A DNA stretch of 64,000 nucleotides from Actimicrobium sp034313845 (GTDB taxonomy: Bacteria > Pseudomonadota > Gammaproteobacteria > Burkholderiales > Burkholderiaceae_D): NCBI RefSeq assembly GCF_034313845.1, contig NZ_JAVIWN010000003.1, one strand, 5' to 3'. A program made the translations under genes and the position numbers. Shown here piece after piece: positions 8,643 through 17,883 of the stretch. Positions within the stretch are counted from its first letter, which is position 1. The number at the start of each line of letters is the position of its first letter. A model generated the notes under the pieces. The model saw nothing but the letters and a program-made list of their open reading frames with translations. It ran no database searches and was not told the origin of the DNA.

Positions 8643-10373
8643 ATGAAATTGACCGTACCGACTTTATTGCTATGCGCGCTGGGTTATCCCGCAGTCGTGT
8701 TCGCGCAAACCACCACCCCGATCGAGCACGTGATCGTGCTGGTCGGTGAAAACCGCACCTTCGACAACATGTTCGGTGCCTATCAGCCAAAGCGCGGCCA
8801 GACCATCGCGAACCTGCTGTCAAAAGGCATCATTAAGGCCGATGGTTCGCCGGGTCCGCACTATGCCGATGCCGCTCAGAAGACCGCCGAGAATTTTGGT
8901 GCCTACACCCCGACACCAAAAACCGTCGGCACTTATCCGACGCTACCGCAACCCTATGCCCTCGGTGCATTCGGCCAGCGTCATGATGTCCCGGATGCGC
9001 GCTTTCCGGCAGCGATGCCGAACGGCCCGTTCCAGATCACCAAACATACCGGTTACGGCGCCCATACCGGCGATCCGATCCACCGTTTTTACCAGATGTG
9101 GCAGCAGACCAATGGCGGCAAGAACGACTTGTTCGTCTGGGTCGCCGAAACCACCGGCCTTGGCCCGAGCAATCCGTGGCTGCCGCTGGGTCCGGGCAAG
9201 CCGACCTTCCAGGGCGGCGTGGCGATGGGCTTCTACAACATGTCGACCGGCGACGCGCCGTACTTCAAGCACCTGGCCGATACCTATGCGATTGCCGACA
9301 ATTACCATCAGCCGATCATGGGTGGCACCACCGTCAATTATCTGGCGCTGGCCACTGGTGACGTGAGCTTCTTCACCGCCGATGGCAAGCCCGCCATGCC
9401 GGCGGCCAAGCTGATCGAAAATCCCGATGCCCAGCCCGGGACCAACAACTGGTACACCGAAGACGGCTATCGCGGCGGCACCTATATCCGCTGCGATGAT
9501 GTCGCGCTGCCCGGCGTGGCCGGTATCCGCAATCACCTGAAAGCGCTGCCATACAAAGCCTTCAACGACGGCAACTGCGCACCCGAGACCTACTACATGG
9601 TCAACAACATGGACCCGGCGTATTCTCCAGCCGGTGACTTGCTGCCGGTCGCACCGGACAAGTTCCTGCTGCCGCCGCAAACCATCCCGCATATCGGCGA
9701 TGGCCTGACGGCGGCCGGCGTGTCCTGGAAATGGTATTCGGGCGGGCGCAACGATGGCGTCAAGACCGACAAGGAATACTGCGCGATGTGCGATACGCCG
9801 ACTTTTTTCACGTCGACGATGACTGGTCCGGATCGCCACAAGCTGCATGACTTGCAGCAGTTTTATGTCGACGTCAAAGATGCCAAGACCTTCCCGGCGG
9901 TGACCTACATCGCGCCGTACGACAGCATCTCGGGTCATCCCGGCTATGCGATGGAAACCAGTTTCGATGCGCTGGCGCAGGACGTCATCACGCGCGTCAA
10001 GGCCAATCCGGCGCTGTGGAAAAACACCGTCGTGCTGGTGACCTTCGATGAAGGCGGCGGCTATTACGATTCCGGTTACGTGCAGGCGGTGGACTTTTTT
10101 GGCGATGGCACGCGTATCCCGCTGATCGCGGTGTCGCCGTTTTCAAAACGCGGCCATGTCGATCACACGTACTATAGTCACGCTTCAATTCTCAAATTCA
10201 TCGAGCGCAACTGGAACATGCCGCCGCTGTCGTCACGCAGCCGCGACAACTTGCCGAACCCGATCAGCGATCCGCGTAATCCGTACGTGCCGATGAATCA
10301 GCCAGCGCTTGGCGACCTGATGAATCTGTTCGATTTCACGCGCACGGTGCACGCTGTGCGCAAGGAGAAATGA
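8643..10373 (+). CDS. Secreted phosphoesterase (PF04185, phospholipase C / acid phosphatase AcpA-like)
   Basis: A 576-residue exported enzyme. The ATG at 8643 starts a signal peptide (cleavage near VVFA-Q, residue 21). The family's first metal-site motif IEHVIVLVGENRTFDNMFG follows immediately (about 26-44), with IMGGTTVNYLALATGD in the middle and VLVTFDEGGGYYDS later, where Asp and Glu ligands lie. The His in KRGHVDHTYYSHAS is also typical. The family hydrolyses phosphodiesters or phosphomonoesters. There is no twin-arginine motif, so Sec export is likely, to the periplasm or outside. The following ABC-importer gene begins one base after its stop. Confidence 0.87.
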   Translation: MKLTVPTLLLCALGYPAVVFAQTTTPIEHVIVLVGENRTFDNMFGAYQPKRGQTIANLLSKGIIKADGSPGPHYADAAQKTAENFGAYTPTPKTVGTYPTLPQPYALGAFGQRHDVPDARFPAAMPNGPFQITKHTGYGAHTGDPIHRFYQMWQQTNGGKNDLFVWVAETTGLGPSNPWLPLGPGKPTFQGGVAMGFYNMSTGDAPYFKHLADTYAIADNYHQPIMGGTTVNYLALATGDVSFFTADGKPAMPAAKLIENPDAQPGTNNWYTEDGYRGGTYIRCDDVALPGVAGIRNHLKALPYKAFNDGNCAPETYYMVNNMDPAYSPAGDLLPVAPDKFLLPPQTIPHIGDGLTAAGVSWKWYSGGRNDGVKTDKEYCAMCDTPTFFTSTMTGPDRHKLHDLQQFYVDVKDAKTFPAVTYIAPYDSISGHPGYAMETSFDALAQDVITRVKANPALWKNTVVLVTFDEGGGYYDSGYVQAVDFFGDGTRIPLIAVSPFSKRGHVDHTYYSHASILKFIERNWNMPPLSSRSRDNLPNPISDPRNPYVPMNQPALGDLMNLFDFTRTVHAVRKEK

Positions 10374-10374
10374 C

Positions 10375-11430
10375 ATGAAACGACCATTACGATCGATGCT
10401 GATGGCGACCGCGTTGCTGGTCGCCACCGGCACCGCGTCGGCCCAGCAATCACTCGATGCGCTCATTGCCGCTGCCAAAAAAGAAGGCACCGTCAACAGC
10501 GTCGGCATGCCGCCCGACTGGGCCAACTGGAAGCAGTCGTGGGCCGCGATGGAGTCCAGATACGGCATCACGCATCAGGACACCGACATGAGTTCGGCGC
10601 AGGAAATCGCCAAGTTCGACGCCGAGAAAAGCAATGCCTCGGCCGACATCGGTGATGTCGGTCATTCGTTCGGACCGATCGCGCTGGTCAAGGGCGTCAC
10701 GCAACCGTACAAGCCTTCAACCTGGAACGCCATCCCGGCCTGGGCCAAGGATGCGGATGGCCACTGGATGCTGGCCTACACCGGCACGATGGCGTTCATC
10801 AGCAATAACAAGCTGGTGAAAAATCCGCCGAAAAACTGGAAAGACCTGCTGGCGGGCACCTACCGCGTGACGGTCGGTGAGGTCGGTGTCGCCTCGCAAG
10901 CCAACAGCGCGGTGCTGGCCGCCGCGCTGGCGTTTGGCGGCAATGAAAAAAATCTCGCACCGGCCTACAAGCTGTTCGCCGAACTGGCGCGTCAGGGACG
11001 TTTGTCGCTGACCAATCCGAGCATCGCCAACATGGAAAAGGGCGAAGTCGAAGTCGCCTTGCTGTGGGATTTCAATGCGCTCAGCTACCGTGACAAGATC
11101 GACGCCAGCCAGTTCACGGTCTCGATTCCGCAGGATGGTTCGCTGGTGGCTGGCTACACGACCATCATCAACAAGTACGCCAAACATCCGAACGCGGCCA
11201 AGCTGATGCGCGAATTCATTTTCAGTGACGAAGGTCAGATCAATCTGGCGCGTGGTCATGCCCGTCCTATCCGCAGCAATGTCGTGATGCCGAAAGAGGT
11301 GCAGGACAAAATGCTGCCGGCGACGCAATACCAGAACGCCAAGCCGATTCAGGACTTCGCTGCATGGGAAAAAACCACCCGTGCGTTGCCGCGCCAATGG
11401 CAAGAGCAAGTCATGATGTTCAACAAGTAA
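10375..11430 (+). CDS. ABC transporter periplasmic substrate-binding protein
   Basis: A 351-residue binding protein with signal peptide (about 1-23, ending TASA). It starts one base after the phosphoesterase stop, with AGGAG immediately before. It belongs to the Fe3+/spermidine/2-aminoethylphosphonate cluster of extracellular solute-binding proteins: LDALIAAAKKEGTVNSVG at the start, an internal hinge region (MLAYTGTMAFISNNKLV) and AAKLMREFIFSDEGQ near the C terminus. Ligand unknown. The context of two phosphatase-type enzymes favours an organophosphate or phosphonate over iron. Confidence 0.85.
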   Translation: MKRPLRSMLMATALLVATGTASAQQSLDALIAAAKKEGTVNSVGMPPDWANWKQSWAAMESRYGITHQDTDMSSAQEIAKFDAEKSNASADIGDVGHSFGPIALVKGVTQPYKPSTWNAIPAWAKDADGHWMLAYTGTMAFISNNKLVKNPPKNWKDLLAGTYRVTVGEVGVASQANSAVLAAALAFGGNEKNLAPAYKLFAELARQGRLSLTNPSIANMEKGEVEVALLWDFNALSYRDKIDASQFTVSIPQDGSLVAGYTTIINKYAKHPNAAKLMREFIFSDEGQINLARGHARPIRSNVVMPKEVQDKMLPATQYQNAKPIQDFAAWEKTTRALPRQWQEQVMMFNK

Positions 11431-11444
11431 AGCGCGAACCTGCC

Positions 11445-12254
11445 ATGAAAAACAAAGTCATCCTCGTCCTCATTGACGGCCTGGCCTGGCAATCGGCCCA
11501 TGATGGCATGGGCTTTTTGCAGGGTCTGTGCGAAGCCGGGCAGGCCAGCCTGTACCGGATGGAATGCGAACTGCCGTCGCTGTCGCGCCCGCTCTACGAA
11601 TGCATCCTGACCGGCGTGCGACCGGTCGACAGCGGCGTGGTGCACAACCAGGTCACGCGCCTGTCGCACCATGACAGCATCTTCCATCTGACCCGTGCAG
11701 CCGGCGGTACGACCGCTGCAGCGGCGTATCACTGGATCAGCGAGCTCTACAACCGCTCACCGTACGAGCCGGTGCGCGACCGCTTTACCGACAACGATAG
11801 TCTGGCTATCCAGCACGGCGTGTTCTATCACGCCGACAGCTATCCGGATGATCACCTGTTGCTCGATGCCGAGATCCTGCGCCGTCGGCATGATCCGGAT
11901 TTTCTGCTGATCCATCCGATGAATACCGATGACGCCGGTCATCGTCACGGTGGCGACAGCGGCCAATACCGCAACGCGGCGCGCAGTTTCGACAATGCGT
12001 TGTCGACGCAACTGCCGGGCTGGCTGGCGGCCGGTTATCAGGTCATGGTCACCAGCGACCACGGCATGAACCGCGACCACACCCATCGCGGTGTCTTGCC
12101 CGAAGAGCGGCAAGTGCCGCTGTTCGTGATGGGCAGCGGCTTCAGTCATGATCCGCTGGCGCAACCGCGTCAGGTCGAATTGTGCGGCGTGCTGGCCGAC
12201 CTGCTCGGTGCGGCGCATGACAAGGCGCATAACCCGGCGTTGCTGGCTGCATGA
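11445..12254 (+). CDS. Alkaline phosphatase superfamily phosphodiesterase, cytosolic
   Basis: A 269-residue protein without signal peptide. The ATG at 11445 lies 14 bases after the binding-protein stop. Metal sites of the superfamily are present: Asp11 in VLIDG, a Ser nucleophile candidate (Ser45 or Ser47) in PSLSRP, the second site HPMNTDDAGHRHG and the third TSDHGMNRDHTH. It resembles nucleotide pyrophosphatases and phosphonoacetate hydrolase in architecture but is much shorter. Sitting inside an importer operon, it probably cleaves the imported substrate in the cytosol. Its stop overlaps the next start (ATGA). Confidence 0.8.
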   Translation: MKNKVILVLIDGLAWQSAHDGMGFLQGLCEAGQASLYRMECELPSLSRPLYECILTGVRPVDSGVVHNQVTRLSHHDSIFHLTRAAGGTTAAAAYHWISELYNRSPYEPVRDRFTDNDSLAIQHGVFYHADSYPDDHLLLDAEILRRRHDPDFLLIHPMNTDDAGHRHGGDSGQYRNAARSFDNALSTQLPGWLAAGYQVMVTSDHGMNRDHTHRGVLPEERQVPLFVMGSGFSHDPLAQPRQVELCGVLADLLGAAHDKAHNPALLAA

Positions 12255-13093
12255 TTGTGTCCGGCTGGGGCAGGCACTGGCGCGCTGCCTTGCTGTTGTT
12301 GCCGCTGCTGCTGGTATCCGGTCTGTTTTCGCTGGCCCCGGCAGGGTGGGTGCTGTTTAACAGCGTACGGGTCGACGATGCCTGGTCGCTGGGAAATTTC
12401 ATCGAGATTCTTGGCGCGAGTTTTTACCGGCAAGCGTTCGGCAACAGCCTGTGGATTGCCACCGGTGCCAGCCTGGCCGGCTTGCTGATCGGACTGGTTG
12501 GCGCAGCCTCGATCCGGCGCGTGGATGGCAGTGTGCGCGATCTTACGGTGGCCTTCACCAACATGGCCAGCAACCTCAGCGGCGTGCCGCTGGCGTTCGC
12601 CTTCATCATCATCCTCGGTGCCAATGGTGCGGCTACGCTGCTGCTGCGCGAGTGGGGCTGGCTCGGAGATTTCAGCCTGTATTCACGTGCCGGACTGACG
12701 TTGATTTATACCTATTTCCAGATCCCGCTGGCGATCCTGCTGCTCTATCCGGCCTTCGATGCGCTCGATGATGACTGGCAGGCCAGTGCCGCACTGCTAG
12801 GCGCTTCACGGCTGCGCTACTGGCAACTGATCGGCTTGCCGGTGCTGCTGCCAGCGGTGCTGGGCACCTTCATCCTGCTGTTTGCCAATGCGATGGGTGC
12901 GTACGCCAGCGCCTATGCGCTGATGACCTCGAACTACAACCTCGTCACGATCCGCATTGCCAGCCTGGTCGCCGGGGATATTTTTCTCGAGCCGAATCTG
13001 GCGGCGGCGCTGGCGGTGCTACTCATTGCGCTGATGGTCTTGATGGTCAGCGTCAACCAGTGGCTGCTGAAACGGAGTCACCATGCGCGCTAG
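12251..13093 (+). CDS. ABC transporter permease (first)
   Basis: A 280-residue inner-membrane permease of the binding-protein-dependent type, with about six hydrophobic segments and the EAA-like loop ASAALLGASRLRYWQLIGLP near 175-195 that contacts the ATPase. Start overlaps the phosphodiesterase stop by 4 bases, indicating translational coupling. It pairs with the next permease as a heterodimer. Confidence 0.87.
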   Translation: MIVSGWGRHWRAALLLLPLLLVSGLFSLAPAGWVLFNSVRVDDAWSLGNFIEILGASFYRQAFGNSLWIATGASLAGLLIGLVGAASIRRVDGSVRDLTVAFTNMASNLSGVPLAFAFIIILGANGAATLLLREWGWLGDFSLYSRAGLTLIYTYFQIPLAILLLYPAFDALDDDWQASAALLGASRLRYWQLIGLPVLLPAVLGTFILLFANAMGAYASAYALMTSNYNLVTIRIASLVAGDIFLEPNLAAALAVLLIALMVLMVSVNQWLLKRSHHAR

Positions 13094-13853
13094 CACCTAT
13101 CACCGCACGGTCGTGGCGAGTCTGGTGATCCTGCTCGGATTGCCGATTCTGGCGACGCTGCTGTATTCGCTGTCGCAGCGCTGGGGCGCGACCGTGCTGC
13201 CCGATGGGTTGACGTTTGACTGGTATCTGGCGCTGCTGCGCGAGCCACGTTTTCTGGTCGCGTTCGGCCATTCGCTGCTGGTGTCGGTGGCCACGCTGGT
13301 GCTGGCCACCGTGCTGATCGTGCCGGCGGCGTTTGTGGTGTTCTATTATTTTCCGCAACTTGACCGCTGGATGAATCTGCTGATCCTGCTGCAATTTGCG
13401 GTGCCGCCGGTGGTGTCGTCGGTCGGCCTGCTGCAACTGTATGCGGACGGGCCGTTGCCGCTGATCGGCACGCCGTGGGTGCTGGTCGGTTGTTACTTCA
13501 CGATCGTGCTGCCGTTCATTTACCGGGCGCTGGCCAGCAGTTTGCAGGGACTCAATGTGCGTGACCTGATGGATGCCGCCCACCTGCTCGGCGCAAGCAC
13601 GCCGCAGGCTTTTTTGCGCGTGGTGCTGCCCAATCTGCGCAAGGCATTGATGGCCGCGCTGTTCCTGTCGTTTTCGTTTTTGCTGGGTGAATTCGTGTTT
13701 GCCAACATGCTCGTTGGTGGCCGTTTCGAGACCCTCAATGTTTACCTGTACACGATGCGTTCGACCAGCGGCCACTTCACCAGCGCGGTCGTGATGACGT
13801 ATTTCCTGTTCACGCTGGTCGTGACCTGGATTGCCACCCGGCTTGGCCGATAG
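13083..13853 (+). CDS. ABC transporter permease (second)
   Basis: A 256-residue permease overlapping the previous gene by 11 bases. It has six predicted membrane segments and the coupling loop DAAHLLGASTPQAFLRVVLP (about 160-179). It resembles PhnV/PotC-type second permeases in size and motif. Together with the first permease, the ATPase and the binding protein it completes the importer. Confidence 0.87.
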   Translation: MRASTYHRTVVASLVILLGLPILATLLYSLSQRWGATVLPDGLTFDWYLALLREPRFLVAFGHSLLVSVATLVLATVLIVPAAFVVFYYFPQLDRWMNLLILLQFAVPPVVSSVGLLQLYADGPLPLIGTPWVLVGCYFTIVLPFIYRALASSLQGLNVRDLMDAAHLLGASTPQAFLRVVLPNLRKALMAALFLSFSFLLGEFVFANMLVGGRFETLNVYLYTMRSTSGHFTSAVVMTYFLFTLVVTWIATRLGR

Positions 13854-13861
13854 GAGTTGTA

Positions 13862-14866
13862 GTGGATTATTTACGTGTCACCGGACTCTCCAAAACATTT
13901 GGCAAGACCACCGTGCTGGACCAGATCGACCTCGACGTCGCCGAAGGCGAACTGGTCACGTTGCTCGGTCCCAGCGGCTGCGGCAAGTCGACGCTGCTGC
14001 GTTGCATCGCCGGACTGACCGCGCCCGACCATGGCCAGATTCATGTGGCAGGCAGCGACATCACGGCGGTTGCGCCGCAACGGCGCGGCATCGGCATGGT
14101 GTTCCAGAGTTACGCGCTATTCCCGAATCTGACGGTGCTAGGCAATATCGCTTTCGGCCTGAAAATGCAGCGCTTGCCGGCCGACGAGATTGCCGAGCGG
14201 GTCGAAGCCATCATTGCGCTGGTCGAACTCGGTGGCCACGAACACAAGCTGGTGCATCAGTTGTCCGGCGGTCAGCGCCAGCGCGTGGCATTGGCCCGTG
14301 CGCTGGTCGTGCGGCCAAGCATTTTGCTGCTCGACGAGCCGTTGTCAGCACTCGACGCGCGCATCCGCAAAATGCTGCAGGAAGAAATCCGCCGCATCCA
14401 GCAGCAACTGAAACTGACCACGGTGTTTGTCACGCACGATCAGGAAGAAGCGCTGATCCTGTCCGACCGCATCGTGGTCATGGATGGCGGTCGCATCGTC
14501 CAGCAGGGTGCCGCCGAGACGATTTATGCGCGGCCGGCTACGGCCTTTGTCGCGCGCTTCATCGGCAACGTCAATTTGCTCGACGTGTCGCAGGCACAGG
14601 CGGTGCTGGGCTTGCAGATTGATGGCCATCTGGCGATCCGGCCCGAATCGATTGTGCTGGAAGCGGCCGGCAGCGGTGGTGCAGGCGCCTGTTCTGCCAT
14701 CGTCCGGCATCACCAGTTGCTCGGCAACGTGATCCGCTATCACGTCACCGCGCACGGTTGCGCACTGATGGTCGACACCCTCAATCGCAACCCGGCCAGC
14801 GTGCTGGCTGCCGGGTGCGCCGTCGATTTGCGCTTCGATCACGCACAGTTTCAAGAGGTCCGTTAA
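13862..14866 (+). CDS. ABC transporter ATP-binding protein
   Basis: A 334-residue ATPase starting at GTG with GGAG 7 bases upstream. The nucleotide-binding domain spans about 1-235, with Walker A GPSGCGKST (38-46), signature LSGGQRQR near 135, Walker B ILLLDEP and the H-loop VTHDQ. A C-terminal TOBE-like domain of about 90 residues follows, as in PotA, FbpC and PhnT. It is the last gene of the TonB - phosphoesterase - importer unit; no clear terminator is visible in the 125 bases before ribA. Confidence 0.92.
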   Translation: MDYLRVTGLSKTFGKTTVLDQIDLDVAEGELVTLLGPSGCGKSTLLRCIAGLTAPDHGQIHVAGSDITAVAPQRRGIGMVFQSYALFPNLTVLGNIAFGLKMQRLPADEIAERVEAIIALVELGGHEHKLVHQLSGGQRQRVALARALVVRPSILLLDEPLSALDARIRKMLQEEIRRIQQQLKLTTVFVTHDQEEALILSDRIVVMDGGRIVQQGAAETIYARPATAFVARFIGNVNLLDVSQAQAVLGLQIDGHLAIRPESIVLEAAGSGGAGACSAIVRHHQLLGNVIRYHVTAHGCALMVDTLNRNPASVLAAGCAVDLRFDHAQFQEVR

Positions 14867-14991
14867 GGCGGGCTGCAACAATCTTGCGCTGGCCTGATAT
14901 CCTTGCTGGCTGTTAAATATCCGGTGCGACCTGAAACGGCTGCCGGATACCTTTGCTTTTTGATTGAAGTTGCCCTCCCGTGAGAAGTGCC

Positions 14992-15627
14992 ATGTCGCAA
15001 AATCAGTTCGACCAGTCCACCAGCTCCTTACCGCAAGCCGTGCTGGAATACGCCACTACCTGCGACCTGCCAACGCCCTGGGCGACATTTCGTTTGCATG
15101 CGTTCACCGAAGCCGCTACCGGCAAGGAACATCTGGCGATGACGCTGGGCGAGGTCGGTGATGGTTCTCCGGTGCTGGCACGCATGCATTCGGAATGTCT
15201 GACCGGCGATGCGTTGTTCAGCCAGCGTTGCGATTGCGGTGCCCAGCTTGAAGCTGCGCTGAAAAAAATTGCCGAAGAAGGTCGCGGCGTGTTGCTGTAT
15301 CTGCGTCAGGAAGGGCGCGGTATCGGCCTGGTCAACAAGCTGCGGGCCTATCACTTGCAGGATGGCGGTGCCGACACCGTCGAAGCCAATCAGGCGCTGG
15401 GCTTCTTGCCGGATCAGCGCAATTACAGTCTGGTCGTGCCGATGCTCGCGCATCTCGGGATCTCGTCACTGCGCCTGATGACGAATAATCCGCGCAAGAT
15501 CAATGCGCTGACGGTGCTCGGTGTCAACGTGACCGAACGCATTGCGCTGCTGGTCGAACGGACCGCTTTCAATACCCGCTACCTCGACACGAAGGCCGCC
15601 AAGCTCGGTCATCTGATCGCACCGTAG
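14992..15627 (+). CDS. ribA: GTP cyclohydrolase II
   Basis: A 211-residue stand-alone RibA, catalysing the first committed step of riboflavin synthesis: GTP to diaminohydroxyribosylaminopyrimidine phosphate, formate and pyrophosphate. The zinc-site cysteines are in the segment ECLTGDALFSQRCDCGAQ (near 64-81), and the catalytic motif RQEGRGIGL follows near 106. The ATG at 14992 with GAGAAG upstream is preferred to the GTG 12 bases earlier. The DMT transporter starts 1 base after its stop. Confidence 0.95.
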   Translation: MSQNQFDQSTSSLPQAVLEYATTCDLPTPWATFRLHAFTEAATGKEHLAMTLGEVGDGSPVLARMHSECLTGDALFSQRCDCGAQLEAALKKIAEEGRGVLLYLRQEGRGIGLVNKLRAYHLQDGGADTVEANQALGFLPDQRNYSLVVPMLAHLGISSLRLMTNNPRKINALTVLGVNVTERIALLVERTAFNTRYLDTKAAKLGHLIAP

Positions 15628-15628
15628 G

Positions 15629-16537
15629 ATGATCCCCACGCCGGAAACGACAGCCCGCAAGACCTTCCTGATTGGCCTGGCCATCGCCGTGGTCGGTGCC
15701 ATCCTGTTTTCGACCAAGGCCATTGTGGCCAAGCTGATTTATCGCTACCACGTCGATGCAGTCACGCTGATCGCTTTCCGGATGCTGTTCTCGCTGCCGT
15801 TTTTTCTGGTCATCGCGTTCTGGAAAATGCGCACCGAGCCGGCACTGTCGAACGCCGAGCGGGGCCGCATCGTGATCCTTGGCTTGCTGGGTTATTACCT
15901 GTCGAGCTTTCTTGATTTTCTCGGTTTGCAATACATCAGCGCCGGCCTCGAACGGCTGATCCTGTTTTTGACGCCGTCGTTCGTGCTGCTTATTTCAGCA
16001 CTGTTCCTGAAGAAAAAAATTACCCCGGTCGAATGGGGCGCACTGCTGATCTCGTACGTCGGCATGCTGCTGGTGTTTGTCCACGATGCCCGCACCGGTG
16101 GTGCCAACGTGCTGCTTGGTGCGTCGCTGGTACTGGGTGCGGCGGTGTCGTACTCGCTGTATTTGCTGGCGTCGGGTGAAATGGTACGGCGGGTCGGCGT
16201 GCTGCGGCTGGTGTCGTATGCGATGTGCGTTTCGAGCGCCGCTTGCATCGGCCAGTTTTTCCTGCTGCGTCCGGTCGGCATGCTGGTGCAGCCGATGGAA
16301 GTCTACTGGCTGTCGCTGTTCAATGCGTTCTTTTGTACGGTGCTGCCGGTGCTGATGACGATGATCGCGGTGGCGCGCATCGGTGCCGGTACGGCTTCGC
16401 AGGCTGGCATGGTCGGTCCGGTATCGACACTGTTTCTGGGCGCGATGATTCTTGATGAGCCGATCACCGGTTTCCAGCTGGCAGGTACTGGACTGGTGCT
16501 GGCCGGTATCTATCTGCTGTCACGTAAAAAAGCGTGA
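15629..16537 (+). CDS. EamA/DMT-superfamily transporter
   Basis: A 302-residue membrane protein with about ten hydrophobic helices in two EamA repeats; the second ends VGPVSTLFLGAMILDEPITGFQLAG, the usual signature. It exports a small metabolite, unidentified. Adjacency to ribA (1 base) implies cotranscription and raises flavin or a flavin precursor as a possible but unproven cargo. Confidence 0.85.
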   Translation: MIPTPETTARKTFLIGLAIAVVGAILFSTKAIVAKLIYRYHVDAVTLIAFRMLFSLPFFLVIAFWKMRTEPALSNAERGRIVILGLLGYYLSSFLDFLGLQYISAGLERLILFLTPSFVLLISALFLKKKITPVEWGALLISYVGMLLVFVHDARTGGANVLLGASLVLGAAVSYSLYLLASGEMVRRVGVLRLVSYAMCVSSAACIGQFFLLRPVGMLVQPMEVYWLSLFNAFFCTVLPVLMTMIAVARIGAGTASQAGMVGPVSTLFLGAMILDEPITGFQLAGTGLVLAGIYLLSRKKA

Positions 16538-16598
16538 TACGGTAACGGGCGTTCTGTTTCAATCCCTCACCAACATAAAAACAATCAGGAGCATCAGC

Positions 16599-17573
16599 AT
16601 GGCAAAAGCAATTCGCATTTTCAAAACTGGCGGACCGGAAGTGCTGGAATACGTTGATGTCGAAGTCGGCGATCCGGGTCCGGGCGAAGCCCGCGTACGC
16701 CAGGAAGCCTGTGGTCTGAACTTCATTGATGTGTACTTTCGTACCGGCTTGTATCCGCAACCGCTACCGGCCGGTATCGGCATGGAAGGCGGTGGCGTGA
16801 TTGAAGCCCTCGGTGAGGGCGTCACCCACCTGAAGGTCGGTGACCGCGTCGCGTATGCCGGGCGACCGACGGGTGCCTATGCTGATGTGCGCGTGATGCC
16901 GGCGGCCATTCTGGTTCGCGTGCCGGATGCCATCGGTCTCGATACCGCTGCCGCGATGATGTTGCAGGGCATGACGGTGCAATACTTGTTCCGTCGTACT
17001 TTCCCGCTGCGCGGCGGCGAAACCATCCTGTTCCATGCTGCTGCCGGTGGCGTCGGATTGATCGCCTGCCAATGGGCCAAGGCACTCGGCGTGACGATGA
17101 TCGGCACGGTCGGCTCGGATGAAAAAGGCGCACTGGCCAAAGCCCACGGCTGTACCCACGTCATCAATTACAACACCGAAAATTTTGTCGAGCGCGTCAA
17201 GGAACTGACCAACGGTGCCGGCGTGCCGGTGGTCTATGACTCGATCGGTGCCGATACGTTTACCCAGTCACTTGACTGCCTGTCCCCACTGGGGCTGATG
17301 GTCAGCTACGGTAGTGCGTCCGGTCCGGTACCACCGTTCACGCTCAATGAACTGGTCTCGCGCGGTTCGCTGTTCATCACGCGCCCGACTTTGTTTTCGC
17401 ATGCGGCCAAGCGCGAAGACCTCGAAGCGATGGCCAACGAACTGTTCGGCATGGTCGAGAGCGGCAAGGTCACCATCGAGATCAATCAGCGCTACCCGTT
17501 AGCCGAGGCCGCCAGTGCCCACCGCGATCTGGAAGCGCGCAAGACCACCGGCTCCACCATTCTGATTCCATGA
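16599..17573 (+). CDS. qor: NADPH:quinone oxidoreductase (zeta-crystallin type)
   Basis: A 324-residue medium-chain dehydrogenase without zinc ligands. N-terminal GroES-like half carries MEGGGVIEALGEGV, and the Rossmann half carries AAAGGVGLIACQWAKALG for NADPH binding; both match quinone reductases. It reduces quinones by one electron. The ATG at 16599 is preferred to upstream in-frame starts that overlap the DMT gene, as CAGGAG lies before it. A small membrane-protein gene follows 7 bases after the stop. Confidence 0.9.
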   Translation: MAKAIRIFKTGGPEVLEYVDVEVGDPGPGEARVRQEACGLNFIDVYFRTGLYPQPLPAGIGMEGGGVIEALGEGVTHLKVGDRVAYAGRPTGAYADVRVMPAAILVRVPDAIGLDTAAAMMLQGMTVQYLFRRTFPLRGGETILFHAAAGGVGLIACQWAKALGVTMIGTVGSDEKGALAKAHGCTHVINYNTENFVERVKELTNGAGVPVVYDSIGADTFTQSLDCLSPLGLMVSYGSASGPVPPFTLNELVSRGSLFITRPTLFSHAAKREDLEAMANELFGMVESGKVTIEINQRYPLAEAASAHRDLEARKTTGSTILIP

Positions 17574-17580
17574 GGTCAGC

Positions 17581-17754
17581 ATGAACGCTTTACCCCCGAA
17601 AGACCCGCTGCCCAATCCGATGGACCATCCTGATGAACTGCACCCGGATGGTTCTGACGGCTCGCCCAAGTTCGGGCGGTTGCTGATCGTGCTGGCCATT
17701 GCGGTGATGATGATCGTCGGCATCACGATAGGATCGCAGGCGTATTTTTCCTGA
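17581..17754 (+). CDS. Small single-pass membrane protein, 57 residues
   Basis: An ATG at 17581, 7 bases after the qor stop and with GAGGTCAGC before it, opens 57 codons to TGA at 17752. The N-terminal 32 residues are acidic and proline-rich (PPKDPLPNPMDHPDELHPD) and residues about 33-52 form one hydrophobic helix (LLIVLAIAVMMIVGITIG). No function recognised. Tight spacing to qor and the clean membrane segment support it as a real gene. Confidence 0.65.
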   Translation: MNALPPKDPLPNPMDHPDELHPDGSDGSPKFGRLLIVLAIAVMMIVGITIGSQAYFS

Positions 17755-17883
17755 CCGTCTGGCGTGCTGCCGAGGTCAGTGTCTGTTGATCTGATGCTGA
17801 TGGGTTTGCTTAAAACCGCGCCCGCGCTCGCTTAAAAGCGAGCCTGCGGCGCGTTAGCCCGCCGTTATCTCAGGAGGGGCAGT

